Assembly (NCBI GenBank): GCA_003255025.1
Contig: QANY01002371.1
Coordinates: 1,426,001 to 1,490,000 of the forward strand
From: Datisca glomerata
Taxonomy: Eukaryota; Streptophyta; Magnoliopsida; Cucurbitales; Datiscaceae
Length of the DNA: 64,000 nucleotides
Direction: 5' to 3'
Shown here: piece after piece, positions 1-12,090 of the stretch
Position numbering within the stretch: position 1 is the first letter of the stretch
Layout: each line of letters begins with the position of its first letter
Position numbers and translations under genes: made by a program
The notes under the pieces: model-generated
The model's input: only the letters and a program-made list of their open reading frames with translations
What the model was told of the DNA's origin: nothing
The model's database searches: none

Positions 1-1
1 A

Positions 2-625
2 TTCTGATGAGATCGCCAAGTGTTACATCTTAGCTTCTATTAGCAATATGTTGCAACAACAACATTAGAACATGAAACTATCGTTGATATGATGTTGAAC
101 ATCACCGGTATATTCGGAGATCAGGGTCGTTAAGCCAAACAAGCTGCTATGTAAAACTTCATGAACTACAAGTTGAAACTTGGAACTCCTGTCAGAGAAC
201 ATATGATGCTGATCATTAATTATCTGAATAAGATGGAGATCATGAGTGCTGAGGTAGATGGTTAGACACAAGTTGATATGATCCTTGAGACTCTACCTGA
301 CACTTTTGAGAACCTCAAACTTAATTATTCGATGAATAAGTTGAGATACTCATTTCCTAAGCTGATGAAGGAACTGCAAGCTGCTGACACCCAGTTTTTA
401 AAGGGCAAGAGGAAGACTGGAGAGGCAAACTTTACCAAAAGTAAGCCTTCCACCTCTGGCACCAAAACGAAATACAAGATTGTTCTGAAGAAGGCTAAGA
501 GGAGAACTCAAAAGCTATTAAATGTAAGGGCAGTGAAAAAGTGGACAAGTCGAAAGACAAGTGTTATCATCGTGGAGCCGCTTGTCATTGGAAATGCAAC
601 TGCCCAGACTATCTCAAGGAGTTGA
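2..625 (+). pseudogene. copia 1 gag fragment
   Basis: Capsid-like gag protein of a copia element (UBN2-type). The conceptual product contains TLPDTFENLKLNYSMNK, a segment typical of this family, followed by a leucine-rich stretch ending near KELQAADTQ. In-frame stops occur before 260 (for example the TAG near 263), so the visible open part starts at the internal ATG at 278. The basic tail after about residue 45 of that part leads to the zinc knuckle, which is in another frame, so a frameshift lies near 540. The N-terminus is outside the window. Confidence 0.85.
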
Positions 626-927
626 GATCTAAAGATATAATACTTGTTACTGAGGCCTGTTATATGACTGACTCTACTTTTTCATTGATTGTAGACTTTG
701 CAGCCACTAACCATATATGTCGTTCCCTACAGGGGTTCAGGGAAATCAGAAAGCTTGACGAGGGTGAGTTCAGCTTCCGTTTAAGAAATAGAGCACTAGT
801 ATTGGTCGTACCTGTTGGAACTATTAAATTTTTATTCGATAACAATTTTATGGTTTTACATGATGTTTATTATATCCCAGATTTTAGGAAGAACCTTATT
901 TCATTAGCTAGTTTAATTAAGCAATGA
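541..927 (+). pseudogene. copia 1 zinc knuckle and aspartic protease
   Basis: The start encodes a degenerate CCHC knuckle (CYHRGAACHWKCNC): the second cysteine is replaced by arginine, while the histidine and last cysteine remain. Downstream, VDFAATNHIC stands where copia proteases have a D-S-G-A active site, so the Ser-Gly after the catalytic Asp is lost. The rest (DVYYIPDFRKNLISLASL) is the usual C-terminal part of the copia protease region. A dead polyprotein segment one frame away from gag. Confidence 0.85.
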
Positions 928-1048
928 TTCAATTTGAATTTCATTGATAATAATATTAGTATTTTTAAAAATGATTGCTTAATTACTACTGTACATTTGA
1001 TAAATAAATTGTTTTACGTAAAACCAACAGTTCCAATGATATGTTGCA

Positions 1049-1754
1049 CTAAAGTAAATACTTATTTACAAAGGGATATAAATGGTTGAAGTCTGACTCA
1101 ACTGATCTAACATATTTGTCATATTTACGTCTTGGCCATATCAGTCTGGACAGGTTTAAAAGACTTGCAAGATATGGTCCATTAGAAACTTTAAGTGTGG
1201 GATCACTACACACATGTGAATCATGTATCGAATGTAAAATTACCAAGAGAACCTTTTTAGCGAAGGGTGAAAGAGTCACTCAATGCCTCGTACTCGTACA
1301 TAGTGAAATGTGGGCCATTGAATATCCAAGCAAGAGAAAGTTATGAATACATTGTAACCTTCACTGATGACTACTCACATTTTGGCCATGTTTATCTAAT
1401 GCACCAAAAGTCTGAAACCTTTGAAAAGCTTAAAGAGTACAAGGCCATGACCGAAAAATAATTAGAGAAATAAATAAAACGCTACCATATAATTGCGGTG
1501 GAGAGTAATTGCTATGAGAGTTTGAAGACTTTCTTAAGGAAGAATGTATTCTTTTTCAGCTTACAGCACCTAAAACTCCATAACAGAATGGTGTGTCAGA
1601 GAGAATGAATCAATCTCAGTTGGATATGGTTAGATCCATGATGAGTTACTCATCCCTCCCAGATTCATTCTGCGGATATGCCTTGAAACCAGTAACATAT
1701 ATTCTGAACCAAGTTTCATCAAAGACGATTCCTAGTATGTTATATGAGAGATGA
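1049..1754 (+). pseudogene. copia 1 GAG-pre-integrase and N-terminal integrase
   Basis: A GAG-pre-integrase zinc-binding segment is visible: LGHISLDRFKRLARYGPL followed by CESCIECK, an H..H..C..C pattern. Next comes the integrase core start (YIVTFTDDYSHFGHVYLM), containing the first catalytic Asp region, in a second frame. Around 1580-1610 a conserved QNGVSERMN motif with the catalytic Glu is read. The frame is broken several times. Coding resemblance stops abruptly at about 1754, where a solo LTR begins, and resumes at 3486. Confidence 0.85.
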
Positions 1755-3485
1755 TATTGGAATTATGTTCATAAAGCAGGGTGTAATAACTATTTATGAG
1801 TATTTAGTTATTTCTCAGACATTTTGTACTACTCAATTTAATGAATGAATGCAAGTTTTTTCTATTAATTAAAGTGTGTTTATATTTTACTCATGTCCTG
1901 AAACTATTGTCAATTTAAAAAGAGTAAAGACTAAGGGGTCTTCCAGACATACTCTTCTAAAATAGTTCAAAATGTTATTCACAGTTTTAGGATAGACTGG
2001 GCAATCAAATATGATTATGACTTTTAGGTTGAACCAAAGGATGCCCGTCTTGGGTCATGGGAGTGGAGACTCTAACAATTGACCTGGACATATTGTAAAA
2101 CATGTTAAATAGGCCAATAACCAATTAGTTTAGAGCAAATCTATTTATCTAGCTCTAAATCTAATTGTTACACCTATAAGGATATTTTCATAATTACCTT
2201 AATCCTGAGGTGAATATGAAACTTGACTTAGTTAGTTAGAATCTTTGATATGCCAAAAGAGTGAGTTCGAATTGCTGGACAAAACCTTGACTGTTGGGAT
2301 CGTGATTCAATTATATTGGAGTTGTGTGATTCACAGACATGGAAATTTGTGGCGAGATTGCAAATACAACAATATCACCTTATGCTTTATTGATGAGTGT
2401 GTGAATAAATTAACTTGACCAAGTATTCAATGAAATGAATCATTAAATAATACATGGTGAACTGTATGAGACAATTCACTGTTATGTCTTTCCTATTCAC
2501 AGTCAATAAAGGAGTTAAAAAAAATAAAAACTAGAGAGATATAACGGTAATTTTACATACCGCTCTTGTTACTGATATTCATGGAGGGTAATATGTTGAA
2601 ATATTCTGTGGACCATGAAATAAAAGTATTTATTTCCACTAACAGAAAATGTAGCCCGCATGAATCGAGAGTTAATTCGGCATCGGACCTATAGTGGCGT
2701 CGTACGATGTCAGAATTTAGGTCATGAATTTATGGAGATAAATTCACCGAGTATTTTAGTCTTATAGCTATTCATGTGGGTCATTCGGTCTCAGGAGTAG
2801 CTCCTAAGGATAAGAATGAAAAACAACACCAATTGGACCAAAAATATATATTGGACCAATGTATATTTCTTGATCCCATATGTAATGGGTGTTGTCACTT
2901 AATTAATAAAGAGTAAGTAATTAATGTTCAAATTAATTAATTGATTATTTTTTATTATGGGATAATTAGTAAATAAAATATATTAATAATTAATTGATAG
3001 AGATCAATTTAATTTAACAAATGGATTGATGTATTTAGACACAACATTGACTCTAGGGAGATATGCAATTTTTGGCGCTAGAAAATATTATGGAGTGAAT
3101 TTTTGGTAAATTAACATATAGAGGTATATGTGCAAATTCTGTAATTAATATATAAGGGATGGCAACAGGATTATATCCCTAACCTTAACACAATGTGTGA
3201 TTACACAGAGCAGAAAAGAGTTTCTCTCCCTCCCCTACTTGCCGTCGAAATCCATAAAGGAGAAGGAAAAATTCAATTTTTCTTCTCCAGTTGTTTTGAG
3301 AGCCCACACTCAATTTATGATCAACATCTGAGATATACTTCTGAATCCTACGAGTGGTTGTTGGTGTGAAGACTTATTCGAGTTCTACAAAGAACGAATG
3401 GTTGTTGGTGTGAAGACTTATTTTTTGCCCATGAACCTTCGTGGTTCATTGATTTTTTTTTTAATTTTAAAAACCCGATCCAACA
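1755..3485 (+). mobile_element. Solo LTR nested in the copia 1 integrase
   Basis: This block of about 1.73 kb aligns by eye along most of its length with the 3' LTR at 5477-7314: the start (TTGGAATTATGTTC..AGGGTGT), the stretch with CTCCCTCCCCTACTTGCCG, and the end (AAACCCGATCCAACA). It ends in CA. The integrase reading frame is interrupted exactly here. The flanks gatga (1750-1754) and aatgg (3486-3490) look like a decayed 5-bp target-site duplication. Compared with the 3' LTR it lacks about 120 bp near its end and has a short direct duplication at 3345-3420. No internal region is present, so it is a solo LTR formed by LTR-LTR recombination. Confidence 0.85.
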
Positions 3486-3742
3486 AATGGAATGGACGAA
3501 AGTGGTCCCTAAACCACCTTAGAATATGGGGATGCCCATCACATGTTCTGAAACCGAAGATAGACAAGTTGGCTAATCGATTAGAATTATGCATATTTGT
3601 AGGATATCCCAAATGAATGAGTGGGTATGTCTTTTAGTGTCCGATTGATAAGAAAACATTCGTTAGCATGAATGCACGTTTTCTTGAAGAAGACTATATA
3701 AGAAGTGTGAAGCCCAGAAGCAATCTTTAGGTAGATGAATTA
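3486..3742 (+). pseudogene. copia 1 integrase C-terminal part
   Basis: After the nested LTR the integrase continues: NGRKWSLNHLRIWGCPSHV and LELCIFVGYPK are characteristic of the region after the copia DDE core. A stop follows the GYPK motif near 3613, and further copia-like sequence (FLEEDYI near 3680) lies in the same region. With the N-terminal half it would form one integrase if the nested LTR were absent. Confidence 0.85.
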
Positions 3743-4490
3743 TTGAGTGGGAGGACACCGACTCTCCAATCAGGAAATGTTTCTGATTCAATAATGGAAG
3801 AACCAATGCATGAGCCAGAACCTATAGAGTATCCACGTAATGGGAAGGTTGTGAGACAACTTGATAGGTACATGTCATATGGAGATGCTTTAACAGCAGT
3901 CTCAGGTAAGGATCATGATGAACCTGTCTCCAACTCACAGGCCATGGATGACTTTGAAGAAAATCTATGGCAAGAAGTTATGAACGTTGAGATACAATCG
4001 ATGTACTCGAACGAAGTCTGAAAACTTATAGATCCTCCTAAAGGGGAAAAACCTGTAGGGTGTAAATGGATTTATAAGAAAATAAGAGGTCTGGATGGGA
4101 ATGTAGAGACATTAAAAGCTAGGCTAGTAGCCAAGGGCTATATCCAAAAGGAAGGTATTGACTATGAGGATACCTTCTAGCCAGTGATCATGATTAAATC
4201 CATCTGAATCCTCCTATCCATTGCTACTATCCTCGATTATGAAATCTGACAGATGGATGTCAAGAGTGCTTTTTTGAATGACAAATTTGAAGAGCGCATT
4301 TATATGGCTCAACCAGACGGGTTCATAGATAAAGGCCAAGAGGGAAGGTTTGTGAACTTTTGAAGTTCATTTATGAACTCAAGTAAGCGTTCTGATCGTG
4401 GAATATCAGATTCAATGAAATTGTAAAGAACTTCAGTTTTGAGTAGTTAGTGGATGAACCCTTTGTGTATAAGTTAATACACGAAGGGAT
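3743..4490 (+). pseudogene. copia 1 reverse transcriptase, N-terminal half
   Basis: Linker and start of [13 protein letters not shown] sequence near 4065, a KARLVAKGY motif near 4120 and MDVKSAFLND near 4256 (with the first RT catalytic Asp) are all recognisable. Several in-frame stops occur (for example at 4019 and near 4178 and 4205). From about 4350 to 4490 similarity is weak and frameshifted. The region upstream of about 4000 is the variable integrase-RT linker. Confidence 0.85.
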
Positions 4491-5429
4491 ATGGTTTTTA
4501 TGGTTTTGTACCCGGATGATATTCTGCTCATTTGGAATGATGTAGGAAAATTATATGATGTCAAGATTTGGCTAACAAAGCAATTTGATGTGAAAGATCT
4601 TGGAGAAGCTGCCTTTGTCCTATGTATTCAGATCTTTCGAGATTGGAAGAATAGCCAATTGGCACTAACTCAAGCATTTTATATTGATAAGGTGATGGAT
4701 CACTTTAGTATACAAGATTTCAAGAAGGAATATCTTCATTTCAGGTATGGAGTCAGTCTCTCCAAGGAGCAGTCTCCCAAGACTCCTCAAGAAGAAGAAG
4801 ACATGAGAAAGAGTCCTTATGCCTCAGCCGTAGAAAGTTTCATGTATACTATGCTTTGCACTAGGCCAGACATTTACTACGCGGTGGGTGTGGTGAGTCA
4901 TTTCCAATCAAATCCTGGACTTGAACATTGGAATTCCATCAAGCATATCCATAAGTATCTTAGGAAAATAATGATCTACATGCTTATGTATTCAAGTATT
5001 GACTTGAATATGATGGAGTATACTGATTTCAATTTCCAAGGAGACAAGAATTCTAGGAGGTCCACTTCAGGATCAATGTTCATCCTGAACGGTGGAGTAG
5101 TTGTATGGAGAAGTATTAAGCAATCTTGCATTGTTGATTCTACCATGGAAGTTATGTATGTGGCGACTTGCGGAGCTATAAGGGATGTTGTATGGCTTAG
5201 AAAGTTCTTGAAAACTCTTAAAGTTATTCTAGAAGCTGACAAGCCCATGACAATTTATTGCGATAACAATGAGGCTGTAGCAAATTCGAAAGAACCAAGG
5301 AGCCACAAAAGATCCAAATACATAGAGCGTAAGTATCACCTTATTAAAGAGATTGTTCAGCGTGGAGATATTATAGTAACAAACATATTGACGCTTAACA
5401 ACCTGACAGATCCATTCACGAAGACTTAA
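4491..5429 (+). pseudogene. copia 1 RT C-terminus and RNase H (longest open stretch)
   Basis: An open stretch of 312 codons. It starts in RT at the catalytic box, here YPDD instead of YVDD (residues about 8-11), so a conserved Val is changed. KDLGEA and the substrate-handling region follow. Then the RNase H part: CTRPDIYYAVGVVSHFQSNPG, RRSTSGSMF, and DSTMEVMYVA where copia usually has DSTTEAEY. It ends with the typical KYHLIKEIV..GDI and DPFTKT C-terminus. It could still translate, but has no start context or complete protein, so I call it a pseudogene. Confidence 0.9.
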
Positions 5430-5476
5430 AGGAGTAAAGTCTTTAATGGTCATCTTGAGGGCGGGGGATATGCGAT

Positions 5477-7314
5477 TGTTGGAATTATATCCATAAAATA
5501 GGGTGTGATAACCGTTTATGATTATTTAGTCACTTCTCTGACATTTTGATTATTGAATTCAATGAATGAATGCAAGTTTTTTCTATTATATAAAGTGTGT
5601 TTATAATTTACTCAAGTCTTAGAACTATTATCAAAGTAAGAAGAGTAAAGACAGAGGGGTATTCTAGACAAACTCTTCTGAAATAGTTCAGAATGTTTCA
5701 CAGTCTTAAGATCGACTGGGCAGTCGAGTCCCATTACGATTGTTAGGTTAAACCAAAAGATGCCGGTCTTAGGGTATGGGAGTGGAGACTCTAACAGTTG
5801 GCCTAGATATGTTGTGGAACATGTTGAATAGACCAGTATCCAATAAGTTTAGAGCAAAGCCGTTTATCTAGCTCTAAATCTAATTTTACACCTTTAAGGA
5901 TATTTTTTTAATTACCTCAATACTGAGGTAAATATGAAACTTCATTTAGTTAGTTACAATCTTTGATATGCCAAAGGAATGAGTTTGAATTGTCGAAAAA
6001 TACCTCAATTATTGGGATAGTGATTCAACTATGTTGGAATTGTGTGATTCACAAATATGAAAATTCGTAGCGAGATTGTAAATGTAACAATATCACCTTA
6101 TACTTTATTGATGAGAGTAAGAATAAATTAACTTGGTCAAGTATTCGATGAAATGAATCATTGAATAAGACATGGTGAACTATACGAGACAATTCACTGT
6201 TATGTCTTTCTTATTTATAATCAATAAAGGATTTAAAAATAATAATAACTAGGTGGGTAAAATGGTAATTTTATATCTCGCTCTTGTTATTGAAATTCAC
6301 GAAGGGTATTATGTTAAAATAATATGTGTACCGTGAAATAAAAGTGTTTATTTGTACCAGTAAAATCTAGCGCGTATGAATCGAGAGTTGATTAGACATT
6401 TATGAAAATAAATTCACCTATTATTTAAGTCATATAATTTTATTCATGTGGGTTCATTCAGTCTCAGGAGTAGCTCATAAAGACATGAATGAAAAATAAC
6501 ACCAGTTGGACCAAAAACGTGTTTTGGACCAAAGTATATTTCTCGAACCTATATGTGATGGAGGTTGTCACTTAATTAGTGAAGATCAAGTAATTAATGT
6601 ACAAATTAATTAATTAGTTATTTTATAATTATTAAATAATTAGTAAATAAAATAAATTAATTAATTAATTGATGGAGATCAATTTAATTTACCAATAAAG
6701 ATTGATGAATTTGGACGCAACATTGACTCTAGGAAGATATTCAATTTTTGGCAATAGCAAATATTAGGGAGTGAATTTTTGGTAATATAACATATATGGG
6801 TGTATGTTCAAATTTTTTAGTTATTATATAAGTCATGACAATAGGGTTGCATCCATAATCCTAACACAGTGTGTGATTACACAGAGCAGAGAAAATATAG
6901 TTTCTCTCCCTCCCCTAGTTGCCGCCGAAATACACAGAGGAGAAGGAAAAATCTGATTTTTCTACTCCATTTATTTTGAGAGCCCACATTCAATTTCTAA
7001 TCAACATCCGATTGAGATATACTTCTGACTCTTACGAGTGGTTGTTGGTGTGAAGGTTGATTCGAGTTTTATGAAGAACGATGAAAACAAAGACAATCAA
7101 TAAGATTCCACCAAGTCAGATATTCTCCGATACAACATACGGTATAAATCATTTTTACATCTATTGAATACATTTAACTGAGTATGCATAATCATAAGTA
7201 TGGTTTTAATATTTAATATGATTAAATGGTTGATGTGAATTTTTTTTATTTTTTCGCCTACAGCTCGTTTGTGGTTTATTGATTTTCCTCAATTTTTAAA
7301 ACCTGATTCGACGA
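5477..7314 (+). repeat. copia 1 3' LTR
   Basis: Starts TGTTGGAATT after a purine-rich tract (GGGCGGGGGA) and ends near ACCTGATTCGACGA. It is about 1.84 kb and matches the nested LTR at 1755-3485. Internal landmarks shared by both: the segment with GAACATGTTGAATAGACC-like sequence near 5820, AATTAATTAATTAG runs near 6605, and CTCCCTCCCCTA near 6910. It has an extra ~120-bp segment at about 7085-7255 absent from the nested copy. No gene is seen inside. Confidence 0.85.
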
Positions 7315-7800
7315 TTTTTTGTGTTAATTTATAGTTGAAGGATTTGTTGACTTTAAACCCAACTGCCCAAGAAGAACAACAACCTTACTGAAAGAATTTT
7401 ATAGAAGTTTATAAAGTTGGTGCTGTTACTAAGGAAAATGTGAACTTGTCGAGTCCTTTGCTTGAAAGTGGAACTGTGAGTGAAGTTCTAGTGTTAGAGT
7501 ATACTGCTTTTGAGGCTGTTGCTGATAGTGGGGAGGATGATGTCCATGCTTTCATGCATGTGACCAAAAATAAGCTGGACATCATGGTTTCTGATACTAA
7601 GGAACTTAAGGCTGAGTCAATAATGCTGAAAAAAAAGTTGTTGATATTACGCAAGAATTAAGAAGCATTGTATGTCAGCTAGAAGCCTTTACTGATGAGC
7701 AAGTAAGATCCCCAATTGGAAATATTTTTATGTACATTCTTTTGACCAAGATGTTAAGGATGGTCACAAAAATTCTGACACGATGGATGTTGGATATGAA
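7315..7800 (+). other. Spacer with one short unrecognised reading frame
   Basis: Between the copia 3' LTR and the MULE remnant. A 73-codon frame (7440-7661) contains an acidic patch (DSGEDD) and a heptad-like C-terminal half rich in K, L and E. I do not recognise it. It may be a fragment of a transposon gag or chance. No promoter or splice signals stand out. Confidence 0.3.
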
Positions 7801-7816
7801 GAAAACTTGGATGGTA

Positions 7817-9613
7817 TTAAGGGTGAATTATTTCTGCGTAAGCTGCCACTAGTGCTTCAGCCTTATAATACTTTGACCATAAGCTGTAAGCATATATATT
7901 GCATTGTCGACAACAAGCTAAAACATGTGCACAATGGTATTTTTCTAGATCAAATTCACGACAAGTGCGTGCTTTTTTATGAAAATTCATAACATGCTCT
8001 CTATCTCCAGTACTTACACGAAAATCATGAATATCTGAGGTACCCACTAAAAGTCTACAAGAAGCATCATGATTCTTTTTTAGCTCATTCTAATACCATT
8101 TGGTCATCTGTCTGTGTAGTTGTCCGACGTTGATAATACCACTGTTAAATCAAATAATGTAGATTTTCTATTAAATTTGTTATTGGGATGGCTCTAGCAT
8201 CCTTTAGTATGCTATTCATGCATTTAACGATGTTGATAGTCATTATGTGACAGCGTCTACTACCACAATGAGAATGAGCCCATCTATCAAGTTTGGCCGC
8301 CTCAATATAGTTTCTAATGCCTGGATGAACTTGGTTGATGATAGCCACGCCTCAAATTCGTATACACGATAGGCCTTAACTGCTTTGAAAAACAAAGGAT
8401 TGACGTTGCTAGTTTTGAACGTTGAATTTATATTCATTCCCATATGGTAGATGCAAACTTCATGAAGTGATTAGGAAGATACTCTGTATACCCTTTGCTA
8501 TACTTTCATTTCTCTCCAACACAAGTATCAAGTCATCCAAGTCTCTAATAACCCCATGCAACTTATTAAATAACCATTCCCATGACACATTATTCTGAGA
8601 GTCAACAATCCCAAAAACAAGTTGATATACTTGGTTATGCTCATCTTTAGAAGTTGCAATGAACATTGTCCCCCCTATACTTTACTTTTAATGATGTTCC
8701 GCCGACAGCAATTACAAAATGTATACAATTAAAAAATGTACGAATCGAGACTCCAATCGACATGAATAAGTATTTGAAATGGTTATGTTCATAGTCTCTA
8801 TATGAGTAACAGTACCTGTGAGAGTAGGATGTGGGCCTCACATATGAACTTTCAGGTGAGCCTCGAACTAGAGCCAATGCAACTTCCCTAGCCCTCCAAG
8901 CTTTGTGATAGCTTATATTGATGCCATAATTCTTACGAACATCTTCAATGATATCTTTCGACCTATAAATCTGTCCAATATTGGTGTATTTTGGTTTTAT
9001 TCAATGACCGACCAATAAGCTTGTTGCTTGATGATCATGTTGTAAGATTTCAAAATAGTACGTATGAGTATATGCGAACTTTGTTATTTTAAAGTACTCT
9101 GAAAATTGAACCTTAATAGCTCATAACCTCCTTGAACATGTTTTCTCAGCACAAACAATCACCAACAATGTCGGCGTGGATTTCAAAAATTTAAACTCAA
9201 AGTTTTGATGGATTGCCAAGAGTCCAACAATTCTTTGGAGCTCGTTTTTTGTCTTGGTAGAGTTCTTCTGTATCTAACATATTTGAAACAATTACATGCT
9301 CATAATCCTCTATTTGTGATAATCTCAGAGCATTATATGATGGTTGTGACGAAGATGCAATGTTAACCCCCGGTCTTCTATTCAAATCTGGTAAGGTAGA
9401 GGCATTATCCTGAATTGCTTTTTCATATAGCCCAAAATCAAGATCGTCATCAACACCAATATCAAGCCCACCATCAATGTCAGGATGTTCAAGTTCATCA
9501 TCATTAACATCTTGTTGACAATCATCATCATCATATCTCCCACAGTAATACTCCCCTGAATGGAAATTGTCATTATCATTATTCTCATCACTATCAACCA
9601 TTGTTTCACCCAT
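7817..9613 (-). pseudogene. Mutator-like (MULE/MuDR) transposase, decayed
   Basis: Reads right to left. 9613-9197: acidic N-terminal region (YDDDDCQQDVNDDELE) as in MUDR-type proteins. 8960-8880: IIEDVRKNYGINISYHKAWRA, the conserved segment before the transposase core. 8877-8647: core start, where AVGGTSLKVKYRG replaces the usual V-D-G-T-x-L, so the first catalytic Asp is lost. 8666-8460: the QVYQLVFGIVDSQNNVSWEWLF block. 8443-8145: the downstream core, ending near CMNSILKDARAIP. 8047-7817: SWIM zinc finger with CREFDLEKYHCAHVLA. Frames change between segments and stops occur. No terminal inverted repeats were found. Confidence 0.85.
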
Positions 9614-10959
9614 AAAACATGGGTTAAGAATATCTGGGTTAAGAATAATAGTATTCCATTATCATTGCCGCTGATGTTGTTTCTTTTCGATTAAGATTCG
9701 TATAACTCGAACTTATAGGCTACCATGTACTTTTGACAGAGGAATTTCCAAGTTTGGGATGTCGTTCACTCCTATAACCAGATGATACATTAGAGCTTCT
9801 TTTGAACTGCTATTTATGCGTGAGGTATATTCTGGCTAGGTTGGGTGTTACTTTTTTCACTTTATGCAATAGAATTCTCTGAATAATTCTTGTTTTCTAA
9901 AGCTTGTCTAATATCTTGCTCTATTCCTATGGTTTGAATTTAAAACTTTTTTTTGTGTCGGCCACTCTATGTTGTAAAATTATGAATTATCTGTGATTCT
10001 CTGTTTTACCAACTTTGAAGTCTTTGTTCACAATAATAAAAAATGCTACTTTTATCTTTAAATGGCTGCTCATCATTTTAGTTTGGAAAGAATGAGTTTA
10101 GTCAAGAATACAGAATTTAGAGTGAGTTTGTGAGTTTTTTGTCAAAAAATAGTTTAATAAATTAAAAAATACTACTTCAAATCACATGTACTCGACAACT
10201 GTTATTGTTTGAAACACATTTTTGGTATGTGGAAACACTTCTATAAAAACACACCCTAAGTATTTCCTAAAGTACTTTTTTAGATTTCCACGTTCGCATG
10301 TAGAGGCTTCATAAGGTTTTTTATTATGACTTCGCCTGCCTCATGTTGTGTTAAGTAGTGGCGATTGAAATTCATATTTCATAGATGAGTGTTCAGTGTT
10401 GAATTGTTCTTTTACGTTAGATTTATTAATCATTAATTTTCATGTGTTATTAATCATTAATAATTATTTTACTCAATTTATTTGAGCCGATTATGGGCTA
10501 GAAATAGCTACGTTTATGTGTGGTTTCCTGGAGGTCCAACGGTCTTATTTCTTGTAGAAGTCCAATATTCAAAAGAATCTCAACAGAAGCAAGAAAATCA
10601 TAAGGTGCTCCTACAACCAACGACATAACGGTTCTTGAAGCTTCACTACCTGGAAGACTACCACTTTCTCTTCCTCCTATGGCCAATGATCCTATCTCTA
10701 TGTAACTTAAGCGATTGATTGTAAAATTTATTTAGATGTGAACTTATAATAGTTTTTAATTTTTTTCCTTAGGATATATTACTTTTGCTTGCTATATGAA
10801 AAAAATCAATATGTAATTGTCATTTTGAGATATGATTTCTAGTCGCATAGTATGTAATAGTTTTGAGTAATTAAATAAAATGATATGATTTTGTTATTTT
10901 GTGATATTGTCAGGAAGTTAATTATTTTAATATTTGTACAATTGCAAGAATAAGTAGCA
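9614..10959. other. AT-rich spacer, no recognised gene
   Basis: Non-coding by eye. A 62-codon minus frame at 10498-10686 (starts MAIGGRESGSLPGSEASR) is not recognised and has no coding partner nearby. The rest is T-rich DNA with short A/T runs and may be the 5' flank of the MULE. Confidence 0.4.
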
Positions 10960-11304
10960 AAAAATATTATCAAGGTATTTCATAGCATTAACAAAACGTT
11001 ATGGAAAATGTAACAACACGTTTCACAACATTTTATAGCATGAAAAGAATGTTATCAAAGATATTTTAAGCTTTCACAAAATGCTATCAGAGAGATAAAA
11101 AATGATATAATAAACTTATCATAGCATTTAAAAAACGCTATGGTAGGGTTGTAAAAGCTTGGTAGGGTTACCATAACGTTTAAAAAATGCAATCGTAGGT
11201 TCTGACTTTTAATAATGTTGGCTAATATCGCATTTTAAGAAACGTTGTCAAAATGCTAGGATAGCATTTTTTGGCCACTATCGTAGCATCTTTCTCTTGT
11301 AGTG
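10960..11304 (+). mobile_element. Orphan CACTA (En/Spm) transposon terminus
   Basis: The right edge reads, on the minus strand, CACTACAAGAGAAAGATGC (11304 to 11286), a classic CACTA terminal sequence. Inside it, short motifs of the type aaaacgctatgg, aacgttatgg and agcattttttgg recur in both orientations between 10980 and 11290, as expected for CACTA subterminal repeats. The three bases after the end (aca) could be one target-site copy. No matching left end was seen between 9600 and 10980, and no transposase, so it is a truncated end or a very diverged non-autonomous copy. Confidence 0.7.
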
Positions 11305-11671
11305 ACACCATCTCATTATCTCTCCATTTAAGCACAAAGCAAAAAATAATGTCCATCTACCAATCAAACAAATAAGAATATGGTAGACAATAGAATTACT
11401 AACCTACACGATCCTTCCTATAAGATCCTACCCAAGATCTTACTTATGATTCTCCTCACGATCTTACATGATTTTACAACAATACTCGTGATCCTATCAA
11501 TTTATGTTTTTTCATGAGATCTAGATCTTGTGGGCTATGTATCAGATCGTAGAATCATACAATCCGGATAGAGATCCTAACAACTTTGGTGGGAACAGTT
11601 CACCAATGAAAATACTTGTCAAAGAAAACAAATAGTTATGGCATTTATCTCGTCAGTAAAACTCACTGAAA
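11305..11671. other. Spacer with recurrent GATC-containing motifs
   Basis: At 11400-11600 the words gatcct, gatctta, agatct and gatcgt recur about a dozen times. This looks like a fragment of an unknown repeat. No gene is seen. Confidence 0.35.
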
Positions 11672-12090
11672 TTGTTAGCGCTTTTTACTAACTTATATGA
11701 ACGAAATGATAAGCTTCACCGACAAGCTAAACCTAATGGAGGTTTAGCGACAAACATTTCATCGCTAAAATTTTCATCAAATTGCAAGTTTGATGAGAGT
11801 CCTCACGACAAGATGCTTTACAGGAGTAAGGGAAGGTGCTTCAAGGTGAAGTCGTCGTACTATACTGTGTTAGTTAACTCTGACGAAGCCACTCCTTTCC
11901 TTGGAAGTTAATTTGGAAATCAAAAGCCCCCTTAAAGACTGCTTTTCTAGTTTGGGCAGCTGCGCGGAATGTCAATCTCACTTCGAATAAAATTGTGCAA
12001 GAGTGGTTTCTCTATTCTCAATATGTGATTCCTTTATAAGGTGGATAGAGAGAGCAACAACCAGCCTTTTGCAGTGTTCTGGTTCTTGCT
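11672..12090 (+). pseudogene. Possible LINE remnant (zf-RVT-like C-terminal segment)
   Basis: The conceptual product has SKGRCFKVKSSYYTVL followed, after a stop and frame change, by AFLVWAAARNVNLTSNKI. This order (F-x-V-K-S-x-Y then F-x-W-x-A-A...LT-x-N) is the pattern of the zf-RVT region found after plant non-LTR reverse transcriptases and in related host fragments. No reverse transcriptase core was seen upstream. Similarity fades after about 12090. Confidence 0.5.

Larger units (their letters stand above)
1..7314 (+). mobile_element. Ty1/copia retrotransposon 1 (decayed, 5' end outside window)
   Basis: Domains read gag, zinc knuckle, aspartic protease, GAG-pre-integrase, integrase, reverse transcriptase, RNase H, then a 3' LTR. 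Integrase before RT is the Ty1/copia order. The 5' LTR and start of gag lie left of the window. Pol is spread over several frames with in-frame stops, so the element is dead. Its integrase is split by a solo LTR (1755-3485) that resembles the element's own 3' LTR (5477-7314). A purine-rich tract just before 5477 fits a polypurine tract. The two LTR copies have diverged by many substitutions and indels, suggesting age. Confidence 0.9.

Noticed and set aside
10498..10686. 62-codon minus frame (MAIGGRESGSLPGSEASR...)
   Set aside because: Unrecognised and isolated; length is within the range expected by chance.
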